Source: Sthenelais limicola (lineage: Eukaryota; Annelida; Polychaeta; Phyllodocida; Sigalionidae). From it: 64,000 nucleotides of DNA. Below are positions 49,701-59,747 of the stretch, one piece after another. Where the stretch lies: positions 8,324,127-8,388,126 of the forward strand of contig OW804100.1 of assembly GCA_942159475.1 (NCBI GenBank). Reading direction: 5' to 3'. Numbering within the stretch: position 1 is the stretch's first letter; every line of letters begins with the position of its first letter. Made by a program: the position numbers and the translations under genes. The notes below the pieces were generated by a model. That model did no database searches and was not told the DNA's origin. It was given only the letters and a program-made list of their open reading frames with translations.

Positions 49701-50457
49701 ACTGGACAAGAGAATGTATATTCTATTTTAGTGAGCGTGTTAAAGACCTGGTTTCCACTAAGAATATTTCATATAGAAAGATTGAAACTAAAGTACGGAA
49801 ACTAGATGATTAGCCATGATTCATCTGAGGAAATGTTGGAGTCAGGGATAACTGTTGGCAAAATTTAACAGGGATTTAGCCTTGATGTAATAAACACCAA
49901 CGCGACAAACAATTGAGATGAAATGCTTTATATCACGACTATCTTATGAACACGACTTGCCACTGCCCTTGGCACAGTGCTTGCTGAGTACTAGCTGTTG
50001 TGAACCATTTCAGCGCCAGTCTGGACGCCATACCCGGTATGCAGTCATTATAGAGCCATTGATTACATGCAGGAATCTATTGAGGGATCCTGCACTTTCT
50101 GGGCCAGGAGAACATGCAGCGATGTACAGAATCTACCGGTAATTACTTTGGCATATTGTGTTAAATTAAAAAGAACTGCAGGTGAAAATCAGCTGAACAA
50201 GTATCGGTACATTATTTTGTTCAGAGTTGATGATAACAAAGGTAATCGGATTAGTTTCAATTATAGGGAAGAGTGATTTGATACTAATGATTAGATAGAT
50301 GCATTTGTCATTAAATATGATTTACTTTTATTTCCAGGGATCCTGTCAGAATTGTGGTGACCGTTGTGCAGTAATGGGTTATGCCTCTGACAGAATAAAA
50401 AGAGCAGGAAAGTTCTATCTCCAAACTAACAGAGCCAATCCTTTCTGCAAGGGTTAA
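46745..50457 (+). CDS. Secreted pancreatic-type lipase, complete, 337 aa in 8 exons
   Basis: Coding exons are 46745-46797, 47807-47894, 48094-48170, 48476-48581, 48771-48999, 49174-49389, 50014-50138 and 50338-50457 (TAA at 50455-50457). They total 1014 bases with consistent phases. The start ATG at 46745 opens a signal peptide (MRIILFLVSSSIAFLP). Then come the Cys-rich lipase N-terminus (CCQQVDECFTDDPPF) and FIVHGF, which forms the oxyanion region. The nucleophile Ser sits in GHSLG, the catalytic Asp in GLDPAGP and the catalytic His in CSHYRA. The lid between Cys of QPGC and VC is 18 residues, shorter than in classical pancreatic lipase. The protein ends MGY...FYLQTN...PFCKG without a PLAT domain, as in many invertebrate relatives. 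It should hydrolyse acylglycerols or phospholipids outside the cell. Confidence 0.92.
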
Positions 50458-50677
50458 ATTAAGTATCGGCGGTACGGCGTGGAAGCTAACACGCGTGTTC
50501 CCACCACTGCTGTAATGACCCAATCTTAAGATTGAGCGTGATATCATTAGATTGTTTATTTGATTTAAATACGATTATATTTTTTCCGATGCCGCTTACA
50601 CTAGTACGTAGAGTAAGCATTCAAATAATCAGGGGGCAAAACAAATACCGGATGTGTATTGGTTTGTAGGCCTATTC

Positions 50678-50683
50678 AATAAA
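50678..50683 (+). terminator. Poly(A) signal AATAAA of the lipase gene
   Basis: The first AATAAA after the lipase stop codon, 221 bases downstream. Confidence 0.6.
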
Positions 50684-50837
50684 ACTGTAATATTGTGGCA
50701 CCACCTACATGTATAGCATTCAACAGGGGGTTGTTTGAAACTTGATAATACCTAAGCCTATTATATAAGATAATATAAGACAGATAGTTATTTTATCAAG
50801 CACTGAGAGTCTGTTATATTGGGCAATTAGAACCTGA

Positions 50838-51081
50838 GTTTATTGTCCGAGCTGGCCCTCTATGCCTGACGGGAATCCTGTCGAGGCTGGAGGCCGAGAC
50901 AGGTTCCCGAAGGCATAGAGGGCCAGCGAGGACAATAAACGAAGGCTCTAATGGCTTTAGTCCCTGTTGGTTGGGCTGTTTACCGGAAGTTCTCTAGGCA
51001 TAGAGGGCCAGCGGGACCGGTAGTGACCACTGGCCCTCTATGCGTCTATAACGGGCCAGCTCAGACCAACCAACGGGGACT
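50838..51081. mobile_element. Double fold-back element built of GGCATAGAGGGCCAGC words
   Basis: Hairpin 1 (50838-50940) has arms GTTTATTGTCC.AGCTGGCC and their complement, extended by GACAGG.TCCCG. Hairpin 2 (50959-51081) has ends AGTCCCTGTTGGTTGG and CCAACCAACGGGGACT. The word GGCATAGAGGGCCAGC occurs at 50912 and 50997, and inverted at about 50851 and 51030. No coding capacity is seen. The Ty3-type element inserted 46 bases to the right. Confidence 0.85.
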
Positions 51082-51126
51082 AAGGTAGACTATATGCGGC
51101 CACTGTATACATGGTAGTGTAGCGTG

Positions 51127-51826
51127 TGTTGTGATTATGACCTATGTTCTTTCCAATGAGTTGTCGAGTTCTCTGTAGAATCGCCTCCGGATCTCTTCCG
51201 GGCTTAAACACTACCGATATTCATATAAAGTGATCGTATAGGTTACTTCTGCGAGATTATATTATCAATATATTATGAATATAATAAGGATAGTGGGGGA
51301 AAGAACTAATCTCCGGAGTTAAAGGCAAAGGGAGGAAATATTCTATGTTTTAACATCGCTCCGAGTTAAAGAAGAACATCAAGAAAGTACATCTGCAATT
51401 CCAGTTTTATTCCTGCTGTCCTTGCTGAGGCAGAGAGGTTTGTCTTCAACCTGACCATACAAAAGCTCTGTTGGAACCTTATTAAATCATGAACATATAC
51501 ATCAAGGTATTTGTACCAAAGTGAGGAATATACATATACATAATGTGAAATGACAAATATAAAATACATGATAAATTAGAGCAATGTTTAGCATAATATA
51601 GTGAAAGTATTTCGCGTGAATGTTTAATCAATATTAAGCAATAATTAGATCTTTATAATAATTCTGGAAAATCAGCTGCTCTGCACATGAAGACGCCCAA
51701 CGGCTGCCAGGTGAACTACACGTTTACCTCGGAGTTTCCCGGAGAATCCCGGAGCATTCCGGAGTATCCTGGAGAATCCCGGATATCCTTAGCAAGTCCA
51801 TAGAAATATTATATATGATCGTAACA
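51127..51826 (-). repeat. 3' LTR (700 bp) of the Ty3-type element
   Basis: It starts TGTTGTGATTATGACC and ends GATCGTAACA on the + strand. On the element's strand an AATAAA lies at 51406-51411. It has a 10-base GGAGAATCCC insertion and lacks 4 bases (TATA) relative to the right-hand LTR. Confidence 0.97.
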
Positions 51827-51843
51827 CTCCCCCCCAACCAAGG
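51827..51843 (-). promoter_or_regulatory. Polypurine tract next to the 3' LTR
   Basis: On the minus strand CCTTGGTTGGGGGGGAG abuts the LTR start TGTTAC. This is the expected place and composition for plus-strand DNA priming. Confidence 0.75.
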
Positions 51844-52134
51844 AAAATAAAATTTTTGAGTGAGGAAAAACATATTTAACGAAAACTGAAATTTTATGTA
51901 AAGGTTAAACCCCAGTCAACATCAAATAAAACGATCATAAGGATGCTAAAGAGCATCAACAATAGCACCACGAGAAAAAAAAAAAATGTCCTTGGGCATA
52001 TAAAATACCAACAATTAAATTTCTTGAAGCAAAACAGTTGCAAGGGTCCGTTTGTATCCAACAATGAAACCAACATGGAATCTCAAAAGTAAAATATGGA
52101 ACATATAATATCAACAAATGTTCATGAAAATAAA

Positions 52135-53574
52135 TTAAGATTTACGCATCATTGCCCGGATAGAGGCGGCTTGCTCCCGCGTGAATCCTGGAAAATCATT
52201 GTCACTGTCCGGATCTTCATCCTTGGAAGCTTTCAACCTCCGGATCTCTTCATCTTTTGTCGATAACAATTCCTTCTGCTGTTCTAACACAATGCTCAGC
52301 CTTCTCACCTCCGCCTGTGACTCTCTCAGTTCATCTTCGAGCTGCTTCTGTGTATGTCCGTGCAGCTCGATTTGAAGTTTATAGCCTAGCATCTCATCAG
52401 TGATTGCAGCCTTCTCGTCTGAAATTTCCTTGGAGTGCCTAGTAGAGGCGGAAAATTTTGTAAAATCGTCATGCACAGCTTTCACACATTGTGCGAACAT
52501 TGTGTGGGCTTTGGTGATGGCCATCTCCGTTTGGGAAAGAAGTCGAATTGTTTTAACATCGGATTTCTCTAGCTCCAACAGATCGTCGGAAATCTCGTCA
52601 TCAACAATTGGTGCCAACTCGCAAAAGTCCACAGGCATGTCTATACGATTCTTTTTCCTCATAGAGGCCAACGATTCAGAGGGAATTCTTTTCCGAGGAA
52701 CAGCAGATGTCCGATCGAAAGAATCAAAGTCCTTGTTGTCCACAAGAGTCACAAATTTGTGGGCATTATTGTAACATCTCATGGAGGCGTGAGTTTGTCT
52801 AATGTTATGTGTCCACATCATATGCCTCACAACAGAAACAACACGAAGCTGTTTATTCGTGCATTGGATTCCAGTGTTTTTGTTTCTTATGCCACAAGTG
52901 TATATCCAACGTTTAGGGAGGTGATTCTCTTCCACATGGCGAAGCCAACATAGTTTGTTTCCCAAGACCTTGCCTCCACACCTGAGGAAAGGACAGGCAC
53001 CTCCATCCTGGTTTGTCTTGAAGGCAAGGCTTTCTAAATCTCTCTGGACATCTCCGAGCAGATCTTGGCAACGTGCCAAAATGCCGGAGATCCAGTCAGT
53101 ATATTTCACCACGAGAGAAGAATCCGAATCAAGAAAATAAATGCTTTCCTCCGTTTCCGAATCACATCCCTTTGGTACAATGGGCACACATCTCTTCCCT
53201 CTAAAGTCCTTAGGTTTGGAACCGTATTTGATGGTTGGTGGCCGGACAATGTGGGCGAATTCCTCCGGAACTTTCCAGTCATCCTGAGTATCTGACTCGG
53301 CCTCCTCAGCAGGTGACAAGCGTGGCTCGCTTGCAGGCTTCGTGGGTGGATCCTTGGAGACCGAGGCTTTGGCACCAACCTTTTTCTTCTTTGTTTTCAC
53401 CACTTTGCGAGAATCCTTCTTCACTTTCTCCGAAGATTTGGAAGCCTTTTCTACTTTAAATTTAGGGTTTCTCATCTCAGTCTCTTCGTCACTAGAGGAA
53501 GTCATGATGTCCGTTGATTTTCTTACACGTGTGTCTCGTAAGTAGCCGCAACAGATAATGACAGCGCGTGCCAT
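52135..53574 (-). CDS. Extra 3' ORF of the Ty3-type element: two zinc-finger-like motifs and a coiled coil (479 aa)
   Basis: It lies between integrase and the 3' LTR, where env would be. No signal peptide typical of an envelope and no membrane segment are visible. In order it shows an acidic/Ser N-terminus (a better start may be Met24, MTSSSDEE), a basic stretch near residues 59-70 (KTKKKKVG) that could direct nuclear import, a Pro/acidic linker, and two Cys2His2-like motifs. The first is C194-x4-C199 with H213-x4-H218, and the second C227-x10-C238 with H251-x4-H256. A long heptad-rich helix follows at about 383-450. The frame is intact although pol is not. I do not recognise the family; it may bind nucleic acid or Gag. 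Confidence 0.85.
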   Translation of the reverse strand: MARAVIICCGYLRDTRVRKSTDIMTSSSDEETEMRNPKFKVEKASKSSEKVKKDSRKVVKTKKKKVGAKASVSKDPPTKPASEPRLSPAEEAESDTQDDWKVPEEFAHIVRPPTIKYGSKPKDFRGKRCVPIVPKGCDSETEESIYFLDSDSSLVVKYTDWISGILARCQDLLGDVQRDLESLAFKTNQDGGACPFLRCGGKVLGNKLCWLRHVEENHLPKRWIYTCGIRNKNTGIQCTNKQLRVVSVVRHMMWTHNIRQTHASMRCYNNAHKFVTLVDNKDFDSFDRTSAVPRKRIPSESLASMRKKNRIDMPVDFCELAPIVDDEISDDLLELEKSDVKTIRLLSQTEMAITKAHTMFAQCVKAVHDDFTKFSASTRHSKEISDEKAAITDEMLGYKLQIELHGHTQKQLEDELRESQAEVRRLSIVLEQQKELLSTKDEEIRRLKASKDEDPDSDNDFPGFTREQAASIRAMMRKS

Positions 53575-53872
53575 CGCTCCTTATATAGGTATCCAGCCAT
53601 AAGGATCAGGTGCAGCGATGCAGAATTAATATTTTAGGCATTAAAATAGGCGCAAATCCATCAAAATATGAAGTCAAAATGCAATTTAGAGCACTAATAA
53701 GGCTCTCCAAGACAAATAAATGTTTATTAAAAATAATTATGGTATCAATATTGGCCGTAAATCAACCATAGTTTTCCAACTTTCGTCTGTGTTTCACCAA
53801 GAGCCTCTTTACGTGTATTGAAGAATCAAAGGCGGCAATGTATATAGTCAAATACACGTATTAGCTATATAT
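53575..53872. other. Spacer between pol and the extra ORF
   Basis: About 300 AT-rich bases with no ORF. A splice acceptor or internal promoter for the 3' ORF could lie here, but I see no clear one. Confidence 0.4.
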
Positions 53873-55711
53873 TTATCCTTCGAATCCTAATCTTGAGGGA
53901 GCTCTAATTACCCTGCTTCTGGTCCTAGTGATATTTTCTGGCATTTCTTTACTTGTGCCTCGCTTTTTGTCAATATTGCTGGGTGTTCCATCCTCCAGCT
54001 GTAATATCGCAGGGTTCGGGCAGGGTTTCAAGTAGTCTACATGAACTTTTGCCATTTTATTCATATCAGATCTGACGGTATATGTCCAGTCGTTAAGCTT
54101 ATCAACGACAGAGAAAGGACCTTCCCATCGACCACTCAGTGGTTTTCCAGTCTTAACCGTGATGAATTTTAATACTCTGTCTCCAGGGTTGAAAGATCTA
54201 GGCACTAAGCCTTTATCATAAACCTTTTTCTGAGCAACGATTGACTTTTTCAGTTTATTTACCACAAACTCGTGAGCAAATAAAAGATTCTCCCTGATAT
54301 AATGCAACAAGCCATGTGCACATATCCTTTCATTTTCTTCCTGGAAATCTCTATGTATCACAGCAGGTACCATCGACACCTCTTCCCCATAGGTAAGGAA
54401 GTTTGGGGAGCATCCAGTAGACTCATGAGGGCTGCAACGATAAGCGAATGTGATATAAGGAACAATCTGGTCCCAGTTCTTCCTGTTTTCACTAGCTAAT
54501 CCAGCCAAAGCCACCTTTAGAGTACGATTAAATCTCTCGATCATGCCATCGGAAATCGGTCTGTAGGCGTTTGTGAAAGTCTTCTTTATGGATAATAATT
54601 TACATACTTCCCTAAACAAATTCGATGTGAAATTTGCTCCTGTGTCCGTATGTAATTTCAGTGGTGCCCCAAACTTCAGAATCCAACCTTCCATGAGGTG
54701 ATGAGCACAGGTATCTGCCCGATAATCAGTCATTGGGAAAGCTTCTACATATTTTGTATAATAGTCTTGAACGACCATCACACAAATGTTTCCTCTCAAT
54801 GTCTCTGGCAGATTTACTGCTATGTCCAAGGCGATTCTTTCGAATCGAGATCCAGTAATTTCATTATGTAAGGGCATTTTGCCCTTCTTGGGGTTATCCT
54901 TCGTCTCCGAGCAAGTCAGGCAACTGTTAATACATCTAGTCAAATCTTGCTTCATGTATGGCCAGAAATATTCTTGCTTAACTCTGAAGAGAGTTTTTCT
55001 CAGACCAAAATGTCCACCAAACCTAGAACCATGCAACATGTAGAATATAGCCAACCTTATTGTTGAAGGCGCGATAATCACATCTGTTAAAACGAAGTTT
55101 AACAAGACCTTTGCATAGAGAATATCATCTCGAAGGAACAAATCTGGCCAGAAAGAATAAATAATCTTAAATTCCCTTGTCTCCATCTGGCGTTCTATAT
55201 CAGAAAGGGTACGATTTTCCTTTACCAGGAACCTTAGTCTAGCAATCATTGGATCCTGCTCCTGGAATTTAGCCATGTCATCAGCAGAGCATGGGAGAAT
55301 ATTTTGTAACATCACTCCCCTGTGTTCAAGCTCATGCTTGAGATCTTCTACCGAAAGGCCATATACCTCAAAAATGTTTTCCTTCTTAACTTTACAAGTG
55401 CTGCAGGAGGTGTTTTTGCATTTGCGAAGTTTCCCCAGTCTTGACATTGCATCCGCATTCAAATGAAGCCGGCCTGGCCTATGGACAATCCTTGATTCAT
55501 CTACATCAAAATATGCCAGTATTGAGAGCCATCTCACCAAGATTCCGTCCGCATCTTTAAAATTCAAGACCCACCTAAGGGAAGAATGATCTGTGCGAAT
55601 CACAAATCGAGTTCCCCAAATGAAATGTTTAAATCTTTTCAACGACTGAATCACAGCAAGCAACTCTCTATGAGTTGTACAATAATGGCGCTGGGTTTCC
55701 TTCAGTGATTT
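53873..55711 (-). CDS. pol: pol, RNase H end and integrase (broken upstream by a stop)
   Basis: The longest Met-initiated ORF is 53873-55663 (596 aa). The frame is the same as the RT ORF, from which it is divided only by a TAG at 55712-55714. RNase H motifs (THRELLAV, RTDHSSLRW, RWLSILAYFD) are followed by the integrase HHCC zinc motif (HGSRFGGHFG..., then CINSCLTC), the first Asp in ALDIAV, the second in HTDTGANF and the Glu in GMIERFNRTLK. A GPY/F-type C-terminus (GRWEGPFSVVDKL) completes it. No chromodomain is seen. All catalytic residues of integrase are present. Confidence 0.93.
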   Translation of the reverse strand, partial: KSLKETQRHYCTTHRELLAVIQSLKRFKHFIWGTRFVIRTDHSSLRWVLNFKDADGILVRWLSILAYFDVDESRIVHRPGRLHLNADAMSRLGKLRKCKNTSCSTCKVKKENIFEVYGLSVEDLKHELEHRGVMLQNILPCSADDMAKFQEQDPMIARLRFLVKENRTLSDIERQMETREFKIIYSFWPDLFLRDDILYAKVLLNFVLTDVIIAPSTIRLAIFYMLHGSRFGGHFGLRKTLFRVKQEYFWPYMKQDLTRCINSCLTCSETKDNPKKGKMPLHNEITGSRFERIALDIAVNLPETLRGNICVMVVQDYYTKYVEAFPMTDYRADTCAHHLMEGWILKFGAPLKLHTDTGANFTSNLFREVCKLLSIKKTFTNAYRPISDGMIERFNRTLKVALAGLASENRKNWDQIVPYITFAYRCSPHESTGCSPNFLTYGEEVSMVPAVIHRDFQEENERICAHGLLHYIRENLLFAHEFVVNKLKKSIVAQKKVYDKGLVPRSFNPGDRVLKFITVKTGKPLSGRWEGPFSVVDKLNDWTYTVRSDMNKMAKVHVDYLKPCPNPAILQLEDGTPSNIDKKRGTSKEMPENITRTRSRVIRAPSRLGFEG

Positions 55712-57155
55712 CTAATAATAACACAATACCTTCTCCCTACCATTTTGTATCTGGGACAGGACGGATCCAATGCTAAAATTGCTGGCATCCGTATCCAGAA
55801 CAAAGAGATCATCTTCTGTAGGATATCCTAGGATAGGATCAGTCACCAGAGCATTTTTTAGTATAGAGAAAGCCTTCTCACGTTCTTCATTCCAAGCAAA
55901 TTTCTTGTGATCCCTTAATACCTCGAAGAGAGGTTCCGCCACCTCAGCAAAATCGGGAACAAAGTCTCTGTAATATCCAACCAACCCAAGAAATGATCTA
56001 ACATCCTTGATAGATTGAGGAGAAGGCCAGTGAGTAATGGCTGCAATCTTATCCGGATCTGCTTTGCTGCCATCCGCATTCACCACTCTTCCCAGAAACT
56101 TCACAGAATTCTTGAAAAGAACGCATTTTTTTGGTTTCAGGATCGCTATACGATCTAACACTGTCATGAGATTAACTCTGGCTTCCTCCAAGGTCCTTCC
56201 ATAGGTAATAATGTCATCCAAATATACTACACATTGTTTCCAGCGTAATCCTTGTAGCATATTTTCAACCATTCGTTCGAACGTTGCAGGGGCATTACAG
56301 AGCCCAAAGGCCATGATATTAAATTTGAAGAGGCCAATATGGGTTACAAAAGCTGATTTTTCTTTAGCATCATCATCGAGTTCTACCTGCCAGTAACCCG
56401 ATTCCAGATCAAGTGTGGAATAATACATGTTCTTTCCTAAGGAATCCAAACTTTCGTCGATTCTTGGCAAGGGAAATGCATCCTTTTTGGTGATATCATT
56501 GACTTTTCTGTAGTCGACACAGAAGCGGATAGAATTATCTTTTTTCTTCACTAAAACAATGAGAAATGACCAAGGCGAATCGCTTGGTGATATGACCCCG
56601 TTTTGAAGCATTTTCTCCAATTCTTCCTCGACAATTTTTCTTCTACCAATAGGAAGTCTCCTATAGCTCTGCTTAATCGGTTTGGATGATCCAGTGTTAA
56701 TTCCATGCTTCACAAAATCAGTTCTCCCCAAGTCCCCTCCAGGCCTCTGAAAGATATGCATGTATTTCAGTAAATCCGCTCGAACCAGATCTTTTTCTTC
56801 ATCATTTTTCAGATCACTCTTTTGGATTAATATTTCCATATAGCTAGGAAGAGAGGCGCCATCGGCAGTCGAATCCATTGAATCACCGGTAGACAAAAGT
56901 CCAATATCCGATATGCAAGGTTCCATACCAGGCAAAGTATCGGTCTCCATTGAATGACTGGAAAAATCATTTCGTAAAGAGGATAAAATATCTGAATCTT
57001 CAATCTGGGAAACATTTTCAGCCAATCCTATGATTTCCCCCCTTCCAATAGTTGTGAAGAATGAGAACAATTCATGACTGGCAGCCAAACAGATTTTATA
57101 TGTTTTTCCCTTTTGATCAACGTAGGAAAATTGACCAAATTTCTCTCCTCGTCAA
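55712..57155 (-). CDS. pol: pol, reverse transcriptase and start of RNase H
   Basis: The frame is open from about 57155; the first Met is at 57088. It holds the RT blocks RFCVDYRKVNDIT, LPRIDESLDSL, STLDLESGYWQ, FGLCNAPATFERM and the catalytic YLDD box (VVYLDDIITYG), then RNase H (VLDTDASNFSIGSVLSQ). It ends at a TAG (55712-55714) placed where RNase H normally continues, so the stop is a mutation and not a real end. It lies in a different frame from the protease ORF, with about 60 to 130 bases of overlap. Confidence 0.93.
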
Positions 57156-57860
57156 CATAAGAAGGAGGCTCTATGAGAATATCCCCTTCATAGGCATTAT
57201 CCGACTGATGGGTCCAGATAGCTTCTACTAAAGTCACCGATTCTTTCTGAATTTTGGTATCTCGTACCACTTTCAATGCCCCGCCATTGGACATGAATTC
57301 GCATAATGTTTTCTTTCCCCTAATAGAAATCTCACCAATTCTGCTCCTAAACGACATGTCCATTGCCATCTGGAAATCCAAACCTAAGATTCCAGATTCT
57401 CTATGAATATCTCCAACATAAAACTTCCAGACATGCGATATTTCTCCTAACTCAAAATGGAAATTCCCTACGCCTGAGAGGTTTATCCTGCTTCCATTTG
57501 CAGCAAGAACTCGGTCACCAGTAGGATACAATTGTGGAGGCATATCCAAAGAATTATATATTTCTGTGCTCAATATGCTTATGGAGGCTCCAGTATCTAC
57601 TAAAAGACGATGAGAATCTCCTCCGAAGGAAACAGGGGCATACCACCTTGCTCCCTTCACGTTTGGTAAATGATAAATGTTATATATCAAATCTGATTCT
57701 GTCATCAATGATAACTCACGCGATGCTTCAGGGGTTGGCCCATCCCCTAATAAAGAGGAAACAGATGAAACATTAATATCACACACAATTGTCTCTATAG
57801 AGAAGCCATTTTGAGTATCGGTGGTTGAATCGTCGGCCTTATGCAATCCAACCACTATTT
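57028..57860 (-). CDS. pol: pol, aspartic protease region, reached by -1 frameshift from gag
   Basis: The ORF is 57028-57855 if counted from a GTG, but it has no ATG at its head and is entered from gag by -1 frameshift (see 57821-57867). The protease active site is RLLVDTGASISILS, with the flap-side block ESGILGLDFQMAMD (hydrophobic-hydrophobic-Gly) further on. It stops with a TAG at 57028-57030, before RT, in another frame. A second indel therefore separates protease from RT in this copy, unless a second recoding site exists, which I do not see. Confidence 0.88.
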
Positions 57861-57867
57861 GTTTCCC
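57821..57867 (-). promoter_or_regulatory. -1 ribosomal frameshift signal at the gag-pol junction
   Basis: On the minus strand the gag frame reads G GGA AAC AAA TAG. The heptamer GGGAAAC (57861-57867) fits the slippery pattern X XXY YYZ and lies 3 bases before the gag stop (57855-57857). Five bases downstream a perfect 7-bp stem GTGGTTG (57849-57855) / CAACCAC (57821-57827) closes a 21-base loop. A -1 slip leads straight into the protease frame. Confidence 0.85.
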
Positions 57868-59258
57868 TCCGGTTCAGCAGCCGCTTGCTTGCCTTGTCCA
57901 GGTAGACCCTTCCCCACATACTTGGATTTGGCAAGCAGAAATCTCTGACATGAAAACGTAGAGTGTCCAGTCACATCACACCACTTGCAATAAGGAGTTT
58001 GAGATGACTTATCCCTCCGGTATGTCCCTTTTCTTGGCCCAAAATATTTCTTCCGCTCTCCCAAAGCATTGACATAATAATCATCTTCATCTGTAGAAGC
58101 ATCTTCCTTATTCGCCACATCTGCTGATCCAGAAACAGAACTCAAAATGTCGGAACTGGCATTGACACCAAATAAAGTCTTGATTCCACTTTTGTACCTG
58201 TTGGCAATGTCCAAAGCATCAAAAAGAGATTTTGGTTGCTTAGTATGCACCTCAAGGGCAATTTTCTTATCAAGCAATCCCTTGATGAATTGTTGAACCA
58301 ACAAGCGGGTGTGGAAGCTATATCGCTCCCCAGGAAATGCCCAGATCATAAGAGAACGGATCTGTACAGCAAAAGCATTCATATCCTCACCAGGCAATTG
58401 TTTCCTGATATAAAAAGTGTTTTCTCTATCTTCAGGAGTCCCACCTCCATAAATGCGACAAAGAACATTGACTAGATCTTCATAGCCACCATCCACTATA
58501 TCAAAATCGTTCACCACACTGGCTGCTTCGCCCTCGCATTTTGAGAAAAGGACACGTTTCCTTGTATCCAGTGACCAATTGTTAGCAGAACTAATATTTT
58601 CGAACTGAACTAAATATTGGTACCAATCCTTCCCATCAAAAGCAGGGGGCATAGAGCATTTGGGCTTCTCAGACCAGGCAGGAGCAGAAGAAGAAATCGA
58701 GTCCCTGATCTTGATGGGACATACATCCCTATCCTCTTCCTCATCCTCCAGATCAAATAATGGAAGGGAAGCCCTTTTTCGAGCAAAAGATACTTTTTTT
58801 GTACCACGGCCAAAAGGCGTTCCAAAAAGAGAAGTAGTATCTAATTGCTTCCAAAGATCTGAATCTCTGACGTCTTTACCATCAGGCATAATGAATTGAT
58901 CCTCGAGCAATGACAATTCCTTTCGACAATCTTCAGCCTTTTGCTTATATAGGATGGCATCATCAGTAGCGTCTGTATAGTGGGTATTTATCTCCACCAA
59001 TTCGGCCTGAAGCTCTGTTATTTTATCGTCTCTCCTACGAATATCATCTTGAAAACCATCCGCTGCTGTCAAATGATGGTCTCTTTCACGTACAGTAGCA
59101 TCAAACTTCACCTGCAGATCGCCAAAATTTTTCTCCAATGTTGTTTGATTTGCAGCACATTCATTGATGTAATCCTGAAGAGGCTGAGTCAAGGTATTTA
59201 AATGGACACCAGCCACAATACCTTCTTCCCACTTAGTCGCCATAGCAGCAGAGGACAA
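57855..59258 (-). CDS. gag: gag polyprotein of the Ty3-type element (467 aa)
   Basis: The N-terminal third is helical and heptad-rich (coiled-coil-like), followed by an acidic patch. A capsid-like core holds MPPAFDGKDWYQYLVQFENI and then LPGEDMNAFAVQIRSL, the usual retrotransposon Gag pattern (F.G..W..Y...F; A...L..L). One zinc knuckle near residue 425, C-x2-C-x4-H-x4-C (CKWCDVTGHSTFSC), should bind the RNA genome. The frame is intact from ATG to TAG. It should form the virus-like particle in the cytoplasm. The -1 frameshift at its end yields Gag-Pol. Confidence 0.93.
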   Translation of the reverse strand: MSSAAMATKWEEGIVAGVHLNTLTQPLQDYINECAANQTTLEKNFGDLQVKFDATVRERDHHLTAADGFQDDIRRRDDKITELQAELVEINTHYTDATDDAILYKQKAEDCRKELSLLEDQFIMPDGKDVRDSDLWKQLDTTSLFGTPFGRGTKKVSFARKRASLPLFDLEDEEEDRDVCPIKIRDSISSSAPAWSEKPKCSMPPAFDGKDWYQYLVQFENISSANNWSLDTRKRVLFSKCEGEAASVVNDFDIVDGGYEDLVNVLCRIYGGGTPEDRENTFYIRKQLPGEDMNAFAVQIRSLMIWAFPGERYSFHTRLLVQQFIKGLLDKKIALEVHTKQPKSLFDALDIANRYKSGIKTLFGVNASSDILSSVSGSADVANKEDASTDEDDYYVNALGERKKYFGPRKGTYRRDKSSQTPYCKWCDVTGHSTFSCQRFLLAKSKYVGKGLPGQGKQAAAEPEGNK

Positions 59259-59734
59259 ATCCTATGTTTCCTCCAGAAGAATCCAACTCTGTCAGCAAAT
59301 ATTCAAAGAGAGACAGATATGAACAAATAATAAAAAAAATGAATAAAAAATACACAAGGAGGAAAAAGTGATCAATATCTCCCATGCAAGGGCAGATACG
59401 CTATCCTACACAAGGGTTTGAAAGATAACCGAAGTCACTGATGTACAGGCTTATTAATAGGATAACCCGTCGGTATATCCTTAATGCTTTAAATTTGTAA
59501 TATTAAAATAATATCAAGTCCAAGAGTGTGCGATTATTCACGAAAAATCAAAGAGATTACATAGAAAACACATATCCGAACAATTCCGGGATATTCCAGA
59601 TCCAAGGCGCTCCGGTGTGAGTTCCAATGTTCTCCTGTTATTTCCGTGGTAAAATAAAAATAGCCTATGTCTCCTCGATATAGGTTGAAACAATCCAGAA
59701 TCCAGGAAGATATACAGAGTATATTCCTTTTACT

Positions 59735-59746
59735 GTCACGGCACCA
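59735..59746 (-). promoter_or_regulatory. Primer binding site, tRNA-His type
   Basis: On the minus strand TGGTGCCGTGAC lies one base after the 5' LTR. It is complementary to the CCA end of animal tRNA-His (GTCACGGCACCA) over 12 bases. Confidence 0.8.
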
Positions 59747-59747
59747 G

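Noticed and set aside
52135..53574. Envelope protein for the Ty3-type element
   Set aside because: Position fits, but there is no signal peptide, transmembrane segment or cleavage-site pattern. The zinc-finger-like and coiled-coil features argue against it.
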